Positions 26,306 through 35,203 of a DNA stretch of 64,000 nucleotides are shown here, one piece after another. Made by a program: the position numbers and the translations under genes. The notes beneath the pieces were generated by a model. That model was not told where the DNA came from and did not search any database. It saw only the letters and a list, made by a program, of their open reading frames with translations. Numbering within the stretch: position 1 is the stretch's first letter; each line of letters begins with the position of its first letter. Source of the DNA: Massilia sp. Root133 (lineage in GTDB: Bacteria; Pseudomonadota; Gammaproteobacteria; Burkholderiales; Burkholderiaceae_D); assembly GCF_001426525.1 (NCBI RefSeq), contig NZ_LMEW01000005.1:229270-293269 (forward strand), given 5' to 3'.

Positions 26306-28480
26306 ATGCAGACGAACATCCTCCGCGCCGCGGCCCTCGCCGCCGCACTGTGCGCCGGGACCGCCCACGCGGCGACCTACCCGTTCCAGGACCCGAACCT
26401 GGCCCCGCAACAACGCATCGCCAACATCCTGGCGCTGATGACGCCCGACGAAAAGATCGCCGCACTGTCGACCGATTCCGGCGTCGCGCGCCTCGGCATT
26501 CCCAGCTTCGGCAGCACGGAAGGCATCCACGGCCTTGTGCAGCGCGGCGAATCGAAGCGCCAGCGCGAGCCCATCCCGACGACGCAGTTCCCGCAGCCGC
26601 CCGGCATGGGCGCGAGCTGGGACCCGGAGCTCGTGCGCCAGGCCGGCGCCGTGCAGTCGACGGAAGCCCGCTACATCACGCAAAGCAGCAAGTACAGGCA
26701 CCCGATGCTGATGCAATGGGGCCCGCAGGCCGATCTCGCGCGCGACCCGCGCTGGGGCCGCAGCGAGGAAGTCTATGGCGAGGACGCATTCCTCGTCGGG
26801 ACGATGGCGACGGCGTTCACGCGCGGCATCCAGGGGGACGACCCGACATACTGGCGCGGCGCGGCGCTCCTCAAGCACTTCCTCGCCAACAGCAACGAGA
26901 ACGGCCGCGGCAACTCGACGTCCGATTTCGACGACCGCCAGTTCCACGAATACTATGCAGCGCCGTTCCGCATGGCGTTCGAGGACGGCGGCGCGCGCGC
27001 CCTGATGGCGTCGTACAACGCGTGGAACGGGACGCCGATGGGCGTGCACCCGGTGCTGCGCAGCCTCGTGATCGGGAAGTGGAACGCGGACGTGATCTCG
27101 AGCGACGGCGGCGCCATCGGCAACCTGGTGAAACTGTATAAACGGTATCCGGACCAGAAGGCGGCGGCCGTCGCGGGCCTGAAGGCCGGCATCAACCAGT
27201 ACCTCGACAAATACCAGGACGAGCTGCGCGCCGCGCTGAAGGAGGGCACCATCACGGTGGCCGATCTCGACGAGGCGCTCGCGCGCAAGTTCCGCACGAC
27301 GATCAAACTGGGCCTGATCGACCCGCCGGCCGGCAATCCGTATGCCGCGATCAAGGACGGGCCGGCGCCGTGGGACAGCGCGGCGCACAAGGCGGTGTCG
27401 TTGAAGATGGCGCTGGAATCCATCGTCCTGATGAAGAACGACGGCCGCGCGCTGCCGCTCGCGCAGTCGCGCGTCAAGCGCATCGCCGTGATCGGGCCGC
27501 ATGCGGACAGCGTGCACTGGGACTGGTATGGCGGTACCGCGCCGTACACGGTGACGGCGCTGGCCGGCATCAAGGCGGCCGTCGGGCCGGGCGTGAAGGT
27601 CGATTACGCGGCGGACAATGCGAACGACGCGGCCGTGAAGGCGGCGCGCGACGCGGACGTGGCCATCGTCGTCGTCGGCAACGACCCGACCTGCGGCCCG
27701 AACATGGCGCACGAGTGGACCGACGCCGGCACGAAGCCCTGCGCCGACCCGGGCGACGGCCGCGAGGGGCGCGACCGCGAGACCCTGGCGCTCGCACAAG
27801 AAGGCCTGGTAAAACAGGTGCTGGCGGCGAATCCGCGCACGGTGATGGTGCTCGTGTCGAGCTTCCCGTACACGATCGGCTGGGCGAAGGAGCACGTGCC
27901 CGCGATCGTGCAGATGGCGCATGCGTCGCAGGACCAGGGCACGGCGCTCGCGCAGGTGCTGTTCGGCGACTACAACCCCGGCGGCAAGCTCGTGGCGACG
28001 TGGCCGGCGGCGGAATCGCAGCTGCCGCCGATGATGGACTACGACATCCGCCACGGCCGCACCTATATGTACTTCAAGGGCCAGCCGCTGTTCCCGTTCG
28101 GGCACGGGCTGTCCTATACGACCTTCAAGTATGGGAAGCTGCGCACGAGCGCGCCCGCGCTGGCGGCCGACGGCACGGTCGACGTCGACGTGGACGTGAC
28201 CAACACGGGCAAGGTGGCGGGCGACAGCGTCGTCGAGCTGTACGCCGCGTGGCCGAAGTCTCAGGTCGAGCGGCCGCGCCAGGCGCTGGTCGGCTTCCGG
28301 CGCGTGAACGTGAAGCCGGGCGAGACGCGCACGGTGCGCATCCCGCTCGCGGCGCAGCGCCTCGCGTACTGGAACACGCAGGCGGGCCGGTTCGAGGTCG
28401 AGCCGGTGCCCGTGAAGCTGATGGTGGGCGAGTCGTCGGCCGACATCAAGCTGACGGCGACGCTGCCCGTGAAGCGCTGA
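26306..28480 (+). CDS. Secreted GH3 beta-glycosidase (beta-glucosidase/xylosidase type)
   Basis: A 724-residue protein with signal peptide (cleavage about residue 22, AHA). N-terminal GH3 barrel includes GSTEGIHGLV, QWGPQADLARDPRWGRSEEVYGED, KHFLANSNENGR and VISSDGGAIGNL, in which the Asp is the expected nucleophile (usual form SDW; here SDG). The C-terminal GH3_C domain has the GKLVATWP and FPFGHGLSYTTF segments, ending with a fibronectin-III-like domain (residues about 605-715). Acts on oligosaccharides in the periplasm or outside. ATG follows AAGGAG. Its 3' end overlaps the convergent GMC gene by 35 bp. Whether glucose, xylose or galactose is cleaved is not determinable. Confidence 0.92.
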   Translation: MQTNILRAAALAAALCAGTAHAATYPFQDPNLAPQQRIANILALMTPDEKIAALSTDSGVARLGIPSFGSTEGIHGLVQRGESKRQREPIPTTQFPQPPGMGASWDPELVRQAGAVQSTEARYITQSSKYRHPMLMQWGPQADLARDPRWGRSEEVYGEDAFLVGTMATAFTRGIQGDDPTYWRGAALLKHFLANSNENGRGNSTSDFDDRQFHEYYAAPFRMAFEDGGARALMASYNAWNGTPMGVHPVLRSLVIGKWNADVISSDGGAIGNLVKLYKRYPDQKAAAVAGLKAGINQYLDKYQDELRAALKEGTITVADLDEALARKFRTTIKLGLIDPPAGNPYAAIKDGPAPWDSAAHKAVSLKMALESIVLMKNDGRALPLAQSRVKRIAVIGPHADSVHWDWYGGTAPYTVTALAGIKAAVGPGVKVDYAADNANDAAVKAARDADVAIVVVGNDPTCGPNMAHEWTDAGTKPCADPGDGREGRDRETLALAQEGLVKQVLAANPRTVMVLVSSFPYTIGWAKEHVPAIVQMAHASQDQGTALAQVLFGDYNPGGKLVATWPAAESQLPPMMDYDIRHGRTYMYFKGQPLFPFGHGLSYTTFKYGKLRTSAPALAADGTVDVDVDVTNTGKVAGDSVVELYAAWPKSQVERPRQALVGFRRVNVKPGETRTVRIPLAAQRLAYWNTQAGRFEVEPVPVKLMVGESSADIKLTATLPVKR

Positions 28481-29765
28481 CCCGCGCCAGGTGACGGCCC
28501 AGCCGCCAGCCCAGGCACAGCAGGGTGAGGGTGGGCGGCAGGCCCCACGGTTCGGGGATGACGGACGCATCGCACACGTACAGGCCGGGCGTCGCCGTCG
28601 CGAGGTCCGCGTCCAGCGCCTGTCCGATGCGCACCGTGCCGCCCGGATGCGCCGCGAAATGGTGGCTAGCGAAGATGTGCCGCGCGCCGGCGGCTTCCAG
28701 GATGCCGCGCGCCTGCGCGATCCCGGCATCGAAGCGGCGCCGGTCGCCCGGCGCCAGCGTCTTGTCGACCCAGCGCGGGCCGACGTTGCCCTTGATCTCG
28801 TCGCGGATCTTGACCATGATCGTCAGCGTGCGGTCGTGTGCCAACAACCGGTCGACGCGGCCCGCCTGCGCCGCGAACGCCTGGTACATGGGGCGGGGCA
28901 GCGTGAGGTCGGCCAGGCTGATGCCGGCCTCCGGATCGTAATGCCCGGCCGCCATCGGCACCTCGGCGCCGCCGCCTTCGATGCCGTCCACCGTGCCCAT
29001 CACGGCCACGACGGGGTCGCTGAAGAACGGCACGGGCCCTGCCAGCAGGCCTGAGGTACGCAGGATGCGCGGGCTGCCGATGCCGCCCGCGGCCAGCACC
29101 ACGAGGCCGGCGCGGAACGTCTCCATCCGCCCGCCGACTTTCGCTTCGACGCCCACGGCGCGGCCATCTTCCACCAGCACGCGCGTGACGTGCGCATCGG
29201 TGACCAGTCGCGCGACGTGCCTGCAGGCGTCGTCGACCAGCTCGCGGGCCGACCACTTCGCCCCGAACGGGCACCCGTAGACGCAACGCCAGCATCCGGT
29301 GCGGCACGCGGCCGGGCGGATCATCTTGTCCAGCTTGCGCCACGCGAGTCCTTGCGCGCGGGCGCCCGCGGCGATGCGCGCGGCCATCGGCCCCACGAGA
29401 TCGTCCGGCAGCGGCGCCATCGGCAGTTCCGCGCGCCAGGCGGCCAGCGCCGGGGCGAGGTCGATGCCGTGCCTGGCGAACATGGCGGCGGGCGGCGGCG
29501 CGGCGGTGGCGAAATTGATGGTCGACGTGCCGCCGGTCGTCAGCGCGCGCACGAGCAGCGACAGGTCGCGGTGCAGGAACGCCCCCTTGCCGGGCACGGC
29601 GGCCATGCCGGCCATCTGCGCCAGCGTGCCCGCGAGCGGCGCGGCGCCGCCGGCTTCCACCATCAGCACGCGGGCGCCGGCCCGCGCGAGCTCGCGCGCG
29701 ACGCTGGCGCCGCCCGGGCCGGTCCCGGCCACGATGGCGTCGAAAGAAGGGGAGTTCGAAGACAT
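28446..29765 (-). CDS. GMC-family FAD oxidoreductase with four-cysteine motif
   Basis: A 439-residue flavoprotein of the glucose-methanol-choline oxidoreductase superfamily. The N-terminal Rossmann motif is VAGTGPGGASVA (about 12-23) with the distal VMVEAG-type segment. The C-terminus has HPGGTVRIG and LYVCDASVIPEPWGLPPTLTLLCLGWRLG, characteristic of GMC_oxred_C. A cluster CRTGCWRCVYGCPFG (Cys154, 158, 161, 165) resembles an iron-sulfur ligand set. Substrate unknown, probably an alcohol. ATG 29765 was chosen because the frame further upstream has no ribosome site and overlaps the divergent promoter. Divergent from the Rrf2 gene by 61 bp. Confidence 0.87.
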   Translation of the reverse strand: MSSNSPSFDAIVAGTGPGGASVARELARAGARVLMVEAGGAAPLAGTLAQMAGMAAVPGKGAFLHRDLSLLVRALTTGGTSTINFATAAPPPAAMFARHGIDLAPALAAWRAELPMAPLPDDLVGPMAARIAAGARAQGLAWRKLDKMIRPAACRTGCWRCVYGCPFGAKWSARELVDDACRHVARLVTDAHVTRVLVEDGRAVGVEAKVGGRMETFRAGLVVLAAGGIGSPRILRTSGLLAGPVPFFSDPVVAVMGTVDGIEGGGAEVPMAAGHYDPEAGISLADLTLPRPMYQAFAAQAGRVDRLLAHDRTLTIMVKIRDEIKGNVGPRWVDKTLAPGDRRRFDAGIAQARGILEAAGARHIFASHHFAAHPGGTVRIGQALDADLATATPGLYVCDASVIPEPWGLPPTLTLLCLGWRLGRHLARVSASRAASPSA

Positions 29766-29826
29766 GCGGCATTGTAGCGTGCACGCCGTAGTGCACGCCG
29801 ACCCGTTTTGTACTATCATAAGTTAC

Positions 29827-30282
29827 ATGAGAACCGACAGCAAACTTTCCTCGATCCTGCACCTGCTGCTGCACATGGCCCACAGCGACCGTCCGCTGAC
29901 GTCGGAAGAGCTGGCGGGCTTCCTGCACACGAATCCCGTGCTCGTGCGCCGCACGCTGGCGGGGCTGCGCGAGCGCGGCTACGTCGCGTCGGAGAAGGGA
30001 CATGGCGGCGGCTGGGCCGTCACCGCCGACCTGCGGCGCGTGACCTTGCGCGACGTGTACGAAGCGGTGGGGTCGCCGACCGTGTTCGCGATCGGCAACC
30101 GTGTCGAGCAGCCCGGCTGTCTCGTGGAAAAGGTCGTCAACCAGTCTCTCGGCGACGCGCTCGCCGAAGCCGAGGCGCTGCTGCTCGCGCGCTTCGCGCA
30201 GGTCACGCTGGCGGAACTGTCCGAGCGCTTCAACGCGCTGTATCCCGAAGGAGGAGTACATCATGCACACCCATCAGAATGA
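29827..30282 (+). CDS. Rrf2-family transcriptional regulator
   Basis: A 151-residue regulator with an N-terminal winged helix (about 6-65): LSSILHLLLHMAHSDRPLTSEELAGFLHTNPVLVRRTLAGLRERGYVASEKGHGGGWAV, closely following the Rrf2 pattern. The three-Cys iron-sulfur ligands of IscR/NsrR are missing; only one Cys (in QPGCLVE) is present, as in YwnA-like redox-sensing members. It overlaps the flavoprotein gene by 20 bp and is divergent from the GMC gene, so it likely controls both. A single-cysteine thiol switch is a possibility. Confidence 0.9.
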   Translation: MRTDSKLSSILHLLLHMAHSDRPLTSEELAGFLHTNPVLVRRTLAGLRERGYVASEKGHGGGWAVTADLRRVTLRDVYEAVGSPTVFAIGNRVEQPGCLVEKVVNQSLGDALAEAEALLLARFAQVTLAELSERFNALYPEGGVHHAHPSE

Positions 30283-31183
30283 GTCCGCATTCGACGTGAT
30301 CGTCGTGGGCGGCAGCTACGCCGGCCTGTCGGCGGCCATGCAGCTTGCGCGGGCGCGCCGGCGCGTGCTCGTCATCGACGCCGGCCGGCGCCGCAACCGC
30401 CACGCGGACCGCTCGCACGGCTTCCTCACGCAGGATGGCGCGGAAGCGGCGGCCATCGCGGCGCAGGGCCGCGCCCAGTTGCGCGCCTACCCGAACGTCG
30501 CGTGGGCGAACGAGACGGCGGTGGCGGCGCGCATCGACGGCGACGGTTTCGACGTCGCGCTGCCGGATGGGGGCACCGTGCGGGGGCGCCGGCTGATCCT
30601 CGTCACCGGCGTCGCCGACACGTTGCCGGCCGTGGACGGCCTGGAGGAACGCTGGGGCACGAGCGTGTTCCACTGTCCGTACTGCCATGGCTACGAACTG
30701 GATGAAGGCGCCATCGGCGTACTCGCGGCGGGCGAAGCGTCGCTGCACCAGGCGCTGATGCTGCCCGACTGGGGCCAGGTCACCCTGCTGCTGAACGGCG
30801 CGTTCGAACCGCGGCAGGATCAATTGGCGGCATTGGCCCGGCGCGGCGTGGCCGTGGAGCGCACGCCGGTCGCGCGCATCGAAGGCCGGGCCGACGTGGT
30901 GCTGCAGGACGGACGCCGGCTGCCGCTGGCGGGACTGTTCGTCGCGACCCGCACGCACATCGCCAGCCCGCTGGCCGGGCAGCTGGGCTGCGCGCTGGAA
31001 ACCGGACCGATGGGGCCTTACGTCGCGACCGATGCGCAGAAGGCGAGCAGCGTGCCGGGCGTGTTCTGCTGCGGCGACCTGGCCCGGCCCGCCGGCAACG
31101 TGGCGCTCGCGGTGGCGGACGGCGCGCTGGCGGGCATCGCCGCGCACCGTTCCCTGATTCCCGAGCTGGCCGTCCTGGCGTGA
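30263..31183 (+). CDS. NAD(P)/FAD-dependent oxidoreductase, thioredoxin-reductase-like
   Basis: A 306-residue flavoprotein with VIVVGGSYAGLSAAMQLARARRRVLVIDAG at the N-terminus, the CPYC redox pair (Cys138, Cys141, in FHCPYCHGYEL) and the C-terminal CCGDLARPAGNVALAVADG FAD-binding segment. The order matches thioredoxin reductases, but the NADPH-binding GxGxxA is weak (GVLAAGEASLHQA), as in the DepH/TrxR-like disulfide-forming subgroup. Strong GAAGGAGGAG ribosome site. Coupled to the Rrf2 gene by a 20-bp overlap; a common Rrf2 plus TrxR-like pairing. Partner substrate unknown. Confidence 0.88.
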   Translation: MHTHQNESAFDVIVVGGSYAGLSAAMQLARARRRVLVIDAGRRRNRHADRSHGFLTQDGAEAAAIAAQGRAQLRAYPNVAWANETAVAARIDGDGFDVALPDGGTVRGRRLILVTGVADTLPAVDGLEERWGTSVFHCPYCHGYELDEGAIGVLAAGEASLHQALMLPDWGQVTLLLNGAFEPRQDQLAALARRGVAVERTPVARIEGRADVVLQDGRRLPLAGLFVATRTHIASPLAGQLGCALETGPMGPYVATDAQKASSVPGVFCCGDLARPAGNVALAVADGALAGIAAHRSLIPELAVLA

Positions 31184-31184
31184 C

Positions 31185-31200
31185 GCGCGGCATGCCGCGC
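31185..31200. terminator. Perfect 16-bp GC palindrome between convergent genes
   Basis: GCGCGGCATGCCGCGC lies just after the flavoprotein stop (31183) and before the DUF2382 stop (31215). It could act as a bidirectional terminator hairpin, but there is no T-tract. Confidence 0.4.
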
Positions 31201-31214
31201 CGTGCCCTTGACGC

Positions 31215-32381
31215 TTACGACGTCATGCGGTTCCAGCCCGAGCGCACGGCCGCCTTCATGCGTTCCCACGTGGACGAGCCGCTGCCGCCGTAGCGGGTAT
31301 CCCAGTCGCTGCGCAGGTCGGATTCCACGTCGTCCCAGTTGCGGCCTTGGTAGCGGGCGTCGCGCCGCATCTCGTTGCCGTAGCGGTAGGCCGGCGCATA
31401 GTCGTCGTAGGTGCCGCCCAGGCTGGCGTAATTCGTCTGCCAGTCATTGCGGTAATAAGTGTCGTCGTCGGGCGCGCTGCCCTGCAGCGGCTGCACCTCG
31501 ACTTCCGTGTGGCGCACCGTGTCCTTGATGTTTTGCTGGCGCTGGCTGACTTCCTTGCCGACGACGACTTCCTCGACCACGCGCGCGGATTTCTGCACGA
31601 TGGCTTCCTCGGCCGTTTCGCGCAGTTCGATCGTCTGGTCCTTGAGCGCGGCGACGTCGGCCGGGTCGATCGGCTGGTCGACCGGACGGCGTTCCACGCT
31701 GACGTGTTCCTCGCGCAGCGACACCGTCTCGTTCACGGGCGTCTCGACCAGGCGCGAGAACACGCGCACGCCGCCCCGTTCGACCTGGCGCTTGCCGACC
31801 CGGACTTCTTCCTGCACGACCGGGATCGCGGCCTTGCCGGTGGTCCGGTCGACGGCCGTCTCGCGCTGCAGCGAGTCGGAACGCGAGGTCGAGTCGGACA
31901 GGCTGCCGGACAGGTTGCCGCCCTGCGTGCCCGACTGCATCGAACCGGCGGCCAGCGACGGCGACGTCTGCGGCTGGTAGGCGCTCGTGCCCAGCGAGGC
32001 CGCGCTGCCCGCCAGGTCGTGGCGCTCGTCGATGTCGATGGGGCCGAAGCGTTCGATCACGTCCGCGGCGCGCTCCACTTCCGGTTCCGACGACGTGGTC
32101 AGGGTCAGCACGTGCTGGCCGCCCGCGACTGCGGTGGAATAGCGGGTGGCATGTTCGTCGTGGTCCGAGCCGAACAGGTTTTCGAAGAAGTGCTTGATCG
32201 AGGCGCCCACGCCTTCCTCATGGGTCGCGCCGAGCGTCGCGCCGGTCGTCGTCGTGGTGCCGGACAGGTCGGCGCTGGAGACATAGACGTTGTCGCGGGT
32301 GAAGCCCGATGCCAGCAGTTCGTCCATCGCGTTCTGGGCATCGCTGCGGTTGTCGAACACCGCTACGAGAGTATGTTGCAT
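31215..32381 (-). CDS. Stress-response protein: general-stress N-domain plus DUF2382 (YsnF/AvaK-like)
   Basis: A 388-residue cytoplasmic protein. Residues 1-105 form the YflT-like heat-induced domain (LVAVFDNRSDAQNAMDELLASGFTRDNVYVSS). After a Ser/Thr/Gln-rich linker (about 135-185), the DUF2382 domain (about 190-305) begins IPVVQEEVRVGKRQVERGGVRVFSRLVETPVNETVSLREEHVSVERRPVDQP. The tail is Tyr, Arg and Asp-rich. DUF2382 proteins accumulate under desiccation and osmotic stress in Deinococcus, Nostoc and soil bacteria. ATG 32381 has GGAGGA. The gene follows a second, smaller DUF2382 gene by 20 bp. Confidence 0.85.
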   Translation of the reverse strand: MQHTLVAVFDNRSDAQNAMDELLASGFTRDNVYVSSADLSGTTTTTGATLGATHEEGVGASIKHFFENLFGSDHDEHATRYSTAVAGGQHVLTLTTSSEPEVERAADVIERFGPIDIDERHDLAGSAASLGTSAYQPQTSPSLAAGSMQSGTQGGNLSGSLSDSTSRSDSLQRETAVDRTTGKAAIPVVQEEVRVGKRQVERGGVRVFSRLVETPVNETVSLREEHVSVERRPVDQPIDPADVAALKDQTIELRETAEEAIVQKSARVVEEVVVGKEVSQRQQNIKDTVRHTEVEVQPLQGSAPDDDTYYRNDWQTNYASLGGTYDDYAPAYRYGNEMRRDARYQGRNWDDVESDLRSDWDTRYGGSGSSTWERMKAAVRSGWNRMTS

Positions 32382-32401
32382 GATGCGTCCTCCGGTGATT
32401 G

Positions 32402-32833
32402 TCACGTGGGTGAAGTGTCGCCGTGCTCGTCGAAGCGCTCGACGCTGACCTGCTCGGACTTGAGCATGACCGTGTCGACGTGGTGTTCTTCGCGGCGGGT
32501 GCGCGTGATGTGGAGCTCTTCCTTGATGCGCAGCCGCCGTTCGACGACCAGCACTTCCTCGAGAATCGGTACCACGAGCGTATCCCCTTCGTAGCGGGTC
32601 GCGGGCGCCTGGTCGAGCGGGACGATGCGGTCCACCGGCACATGGTGGACCTCGACGTCGTCGCGCAGCAGGCGTTCGTCGATCCGGCAAGGGGTTTCGG
32701 CGACAGTCTTGTGGATACGTACGCCGCGACCCGTGTCGACGATCCGTTTCTCGACCCATGCCTCCTCATGGACCACGGGAACCCGCACGAGCTCCTGTTT
32801 TTCCTGATCGGGTTTTGATGAGTCAAGGGACAC
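32402..32833 (-). CDS. Small DUF2382 protein (GTG start)
   Basis: A 143-residue stand-alone DUF2382 protein: LVRVPVVHEEAWVEKRIVDTGRGVRIHKTVAETPCRIDERLLRDDVEVHHVPVDRIV, followed by a second half-repeat VVPILEEVLVVERRLRIKEELHITRTRREEHHVDTVML. It is thus two alternating Val/Arg/Glu strands in tandem. The start is GTG with GGAGG 6 bp upstream. It precedes the larger DUF2382 gene in the same operon; both probably serve general stress protection. Confidence 0.82.
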   Translation of the reverse strand: MSLDSSKPDQEKQELVRVPVVHEEAWVEKRIVDTGRGVRIHKTVAETPCRIDERLLRDDVEVHHVPVDRIVPLDQAPATRYEGDTLVVPILEEVLVVERRLRIKEELHITRTRREEHHVDTVMLKSEQVSVERFDEHGDTSPT

Positions 32834-32947
32834 GGTCCGCCTCCGGGATCACGACACTGGAGCGACCGAGATTACTCTATTGTCTACGGTTCCCGCGCAC
32901 CGTTGCCTCCCCTCAATCGAGACTGTAGGACGGGACGCCGGGCGGCG

Positions 32948-33922
32948 TCATGGCCGGCGCAGCGCGGCAAGCACATCCGCCGGCACCGGCAGCGCCGTCC
33001 CGTGGCGCATGCGCCGCGCCGTGCCTTCGTCGGGGAAGTGCATCTGCGCGGTCACGTCTTCCCAGTGCACGAGGTCGCGCGAGCGCAGCGCGCCGTAGTG
33101 CTTCGTCGTGTAGGCGTCGTAGTACACGATGACGTCGTCGCCCACCTGCAGCGCCGTCGGGCCCTCGGTCCACAGGCCGGCGGGCGAGATCGGCGCGCCC
33201 AGCGGTTCGAACGGCCCCTGCAGGCCGGCGGCGCGCGCCAGCTGCAGGTATTTGCGGGGCGGGTGGCGGGTCTCGTCCTTCACGAGCAGCCAGTCGCCGT
33301 GGTGCGTGCGCAGGAACGTTGCGTCGATGACGGAAAAGCCCGGATCGTAGAACAGGCGGGTGGGCGTGAACGCGGCGAAATCGCGCGTCGTCGTCGCGTA
33401 GATGCGGTGGTTGTATTTGTTGGCGCCGGCGTCGTCGCCGGCCGCTTCGGATGCCGCGAACCGGCCCGGGATCGTCGAGGACCAGAAGATCAGGTATTCG
33501 CCGCGCTTCTCGTCCCACGCGATCTCCGGCGCCCACGCGTTCAGGGTGGTCGGCTCGTGCGCCATCACGGGCAGCTCGCGTTGCGGCGACCAGTGGACGA
33601 GGTCAGGCGACGACGCGTAGCCGATGCCCGTCTCGTTCCAGCCGCTCGTCCACACCATGTGGTAGATCCCGTCCGGGCCGCGCACGATGCACGGGTCGCG
33701 CATCAGCTTCGCCTTGCCGACCGTGGGCGCCACGTAGCTGCGGCCGCCGTTCAGCGCTTCCCAGCGGTAGCCGTCGTCGCTCCCGGCCAGGTGCAGGCCG
33801 TCCTGGCCGTTGTCGATGAAGTAGGCGAATACGTAGGCGTCTGGTTGCGATGCCGGTTTGATGCCCGCGCAGCCGCTCAGTGCGGCCGCGCCGAGGGCCG
33901 TCAGTACGGTGCGGCGTTTCAT
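32948..33922 (-). CDS. GH43-like beta-propeller glycosidase, lipoprotein
   Basis: A 324-residue lipoprotein (twin-Arg start MKRRTVLTALGAAALSGC, Cys18) with a five-bladed propeller typical of GH43/GH32-like enzymes. Putative catalytic residues: Asp in LMRDPCIVRGP, Asp in SVIDATFL, and Glu in LWTEGPTAL. The family includes arabinofuranosidases, galactan- and xylan-active enzymes, so trimming arabinan or galactan side chains of RG-I is plausible. Its start overlaps the upstream acetylesterase by ATGA; last gene of the second RG-I operon. Exact GH43 subfamily not assignable by eye. Confidence 0.8.
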   Translation of the reverse strand: MKRRTVLTALGAAALSGCAGIKPASQPDAYVFAYFIDNGQDGLHLAGSDDGYRWEALNGGRSYVAPTVGKAKLMRDPCIVRGPDGIYHMVWTSGWNETGIGYASSPDLVHWSPQRELPVMAHEPTTLNAWAPEIAWDEKRGEYLIFWSSTIPGRFAASEAAGDDAGANKYNHRIYATTTRDFAAFTPTRLFYDPGFSVIDATFLRTHHGDWLLVKDETRHPPRKYLQLARAAGLQGPFEPLGAPISPAGLWTEGPTALQVGDDVIVYYDAYTTKHYGALRSRDLVHWEDVTAQMHFPDEGTARRMRHGTALPVPADVLAALRRP

Positions 33923-35184
33923 TTATGCTCCTCGTCGCCCAGCGGGCGCTCTACGGTGTGATGGGGACTCGGCGGTACGGCAAACGCCGCGACCGGATCG
34001 GGATGGGCGGGATCGAACGCGAAATCGTCGACGATGAAACCGGCCGCCGGTACGCGCGCCTGGCGCAGGCCCAGCACGACGGCCTTCGCCAGCTCGTAGC
34101 TGCCGTAGCTGTCGTGGTGCGTGTTGTCCAGGCGGCCCGGCGCGGGCGCGGCGAACGCGGCCTTCGAGCCTTCCGGACCCAGCGCCTCGTAAAAGACTTT
34201 GCTCATCGCGTTCAGGTCGATGAACGGCACGTTCAATTCCTGCGCGGCCTGGCGCGCGGCCTCGGCGTAGTCCTTCAGCGACGGGATCACATGGCCGTCG
34301 GCATCGAAGCCGCGCCGCTCCATCGACGACACGATCACAGGCAGGCCGCCGTGCGCGCGGACGGCGTCCACGTGCGCCTTGATCTCCGCCTTGTACGTCG
34401 TGAACGGGCCGCCCTTGCCATCCTTGATCTGCTTCTGGTCGTTGTGGCCGAACTGCATGAGGAGCGTGTCGCCCGGCTGCATGCCGCTCACGATCTTGTC
34501 CAGCCGGCGGCGCGCGAGCGAGTCGCGGTAGGTCTCGCCCGATTCGCCGTGGTTGGCGACGGCGATGCCGGGCTTGAAGAAGCGCGGCAGCATCTGGCCC
34601 CAGCTGTTGTACGGTTCCGCCGGCTGGTCGCAGACGGTCGAATCGCCCAGCAGGTACAGGGTCGGCACGTGCGCCGGGGCGATGGCGATCGTGCGGACGG
34701 CCGGATGCGCGCCGTTGATTTCCAGCGTCAGGCGCGGGTCCCAGTTCCACGCTTCCTCGACGGTTTCGCGCGGCGCTTTCAGTTTCACCTCGCCGCCGGT
34801 CGGGATCTTCGGCGTGCGCACGTTGACGGTGAACGTCTTCGTGACGGTTTCGCCCGGCCGGGTCGCCACGTTTTCCAGCATCAGGCGGCGCAGTTCGGAT
34901 TTCACCGTCGTCGTGGTCGCGGCCTTGTCGTCGCCCAGCGTGACGGTCACCGTGTAATTCCCTTCCGGGAGGTCGACGGAAAAATAATAGGGATGGACGC
35001 CGTCGGGCCGGCCGCCCGGCTCGAGGCCGTAGCCGCGCGCGGTGCTGTAGACCGCGTCGACGGGCGTGTAGCCGGCCGGCGCCTTGCCGGGGCCGAACGC
35101 GAACTTCCACTCTGCGGCATGGCCGTTGGCCGCGCAGGCGGCGAGAAGCAGGGCGCTGATCGCCCCGCGGATCGATGGGTTCAT
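33919..35184 (-). CDS. Rhamnogalacturonan acetylesterase (CE12) with N-terminal carbohydrate-binding-like domain
   Basis: A 421-residue secreted protein (signal cleavage about 23, GHA). Residues 24-165 form a beta-sandwich beginning WKFAFGPGKAPAGYTPVDAVYSTARGYGLE, a galactose-binding-like module common before RGAE domains. The SGNH domain (about 170-390) has LYLLGDSTVCDQP, VANHGESGET, MQFGHNDQKQI and LDNTHHDSYGS with the usual Asp-x-x-His spacing. It deacetylates RG-I. ATG 35184 has AGGAAA upstream; stop overlaps the GH43 start. Differs from the tandem esterase at 16371, which has no N-terminal module. Confidence 0.92.
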   Translation of the reverse strand: MNPSIRGAISALLLAACAANGHAAEWKFAFGPGKAPAGYTPVDAVYSTARGYGLEPGGRPDGVHPYYFSVDLPEGNYTVTVTLGDDKAATTTTVKSELRRLMLENVATRPGETVTKTFTVNVRTPKIPTGGEVKLKAPRETVEEAWNWDPRLTLEINGAHPAVRTIAIAPAHVPTLYLLGDSTVCDQPAEPYNSWGQMLPRFFKPGIAVANHGESGETYRDSLARRRLDKIVSGMQPGDTLLMQFGHNDQKQIKDGKGGPFTTYKAEIKAHVDAVRAHGGLPVIVSSMERRGFDADGHVIPSLKDYAEAARQAAQELNVPFIDLNAMSKVFYEALGPEGSKAAFAAPAPGRLDNTHHDSYGSYELAKAVVLGLRQARVPAAGFIVDDFAFDPAHPDPVAAFAVPPSPHHTVERPLGDEEHK

Positions 35185-35203
35185 GGTTTTCCTGTGGTTC
35201 TAT

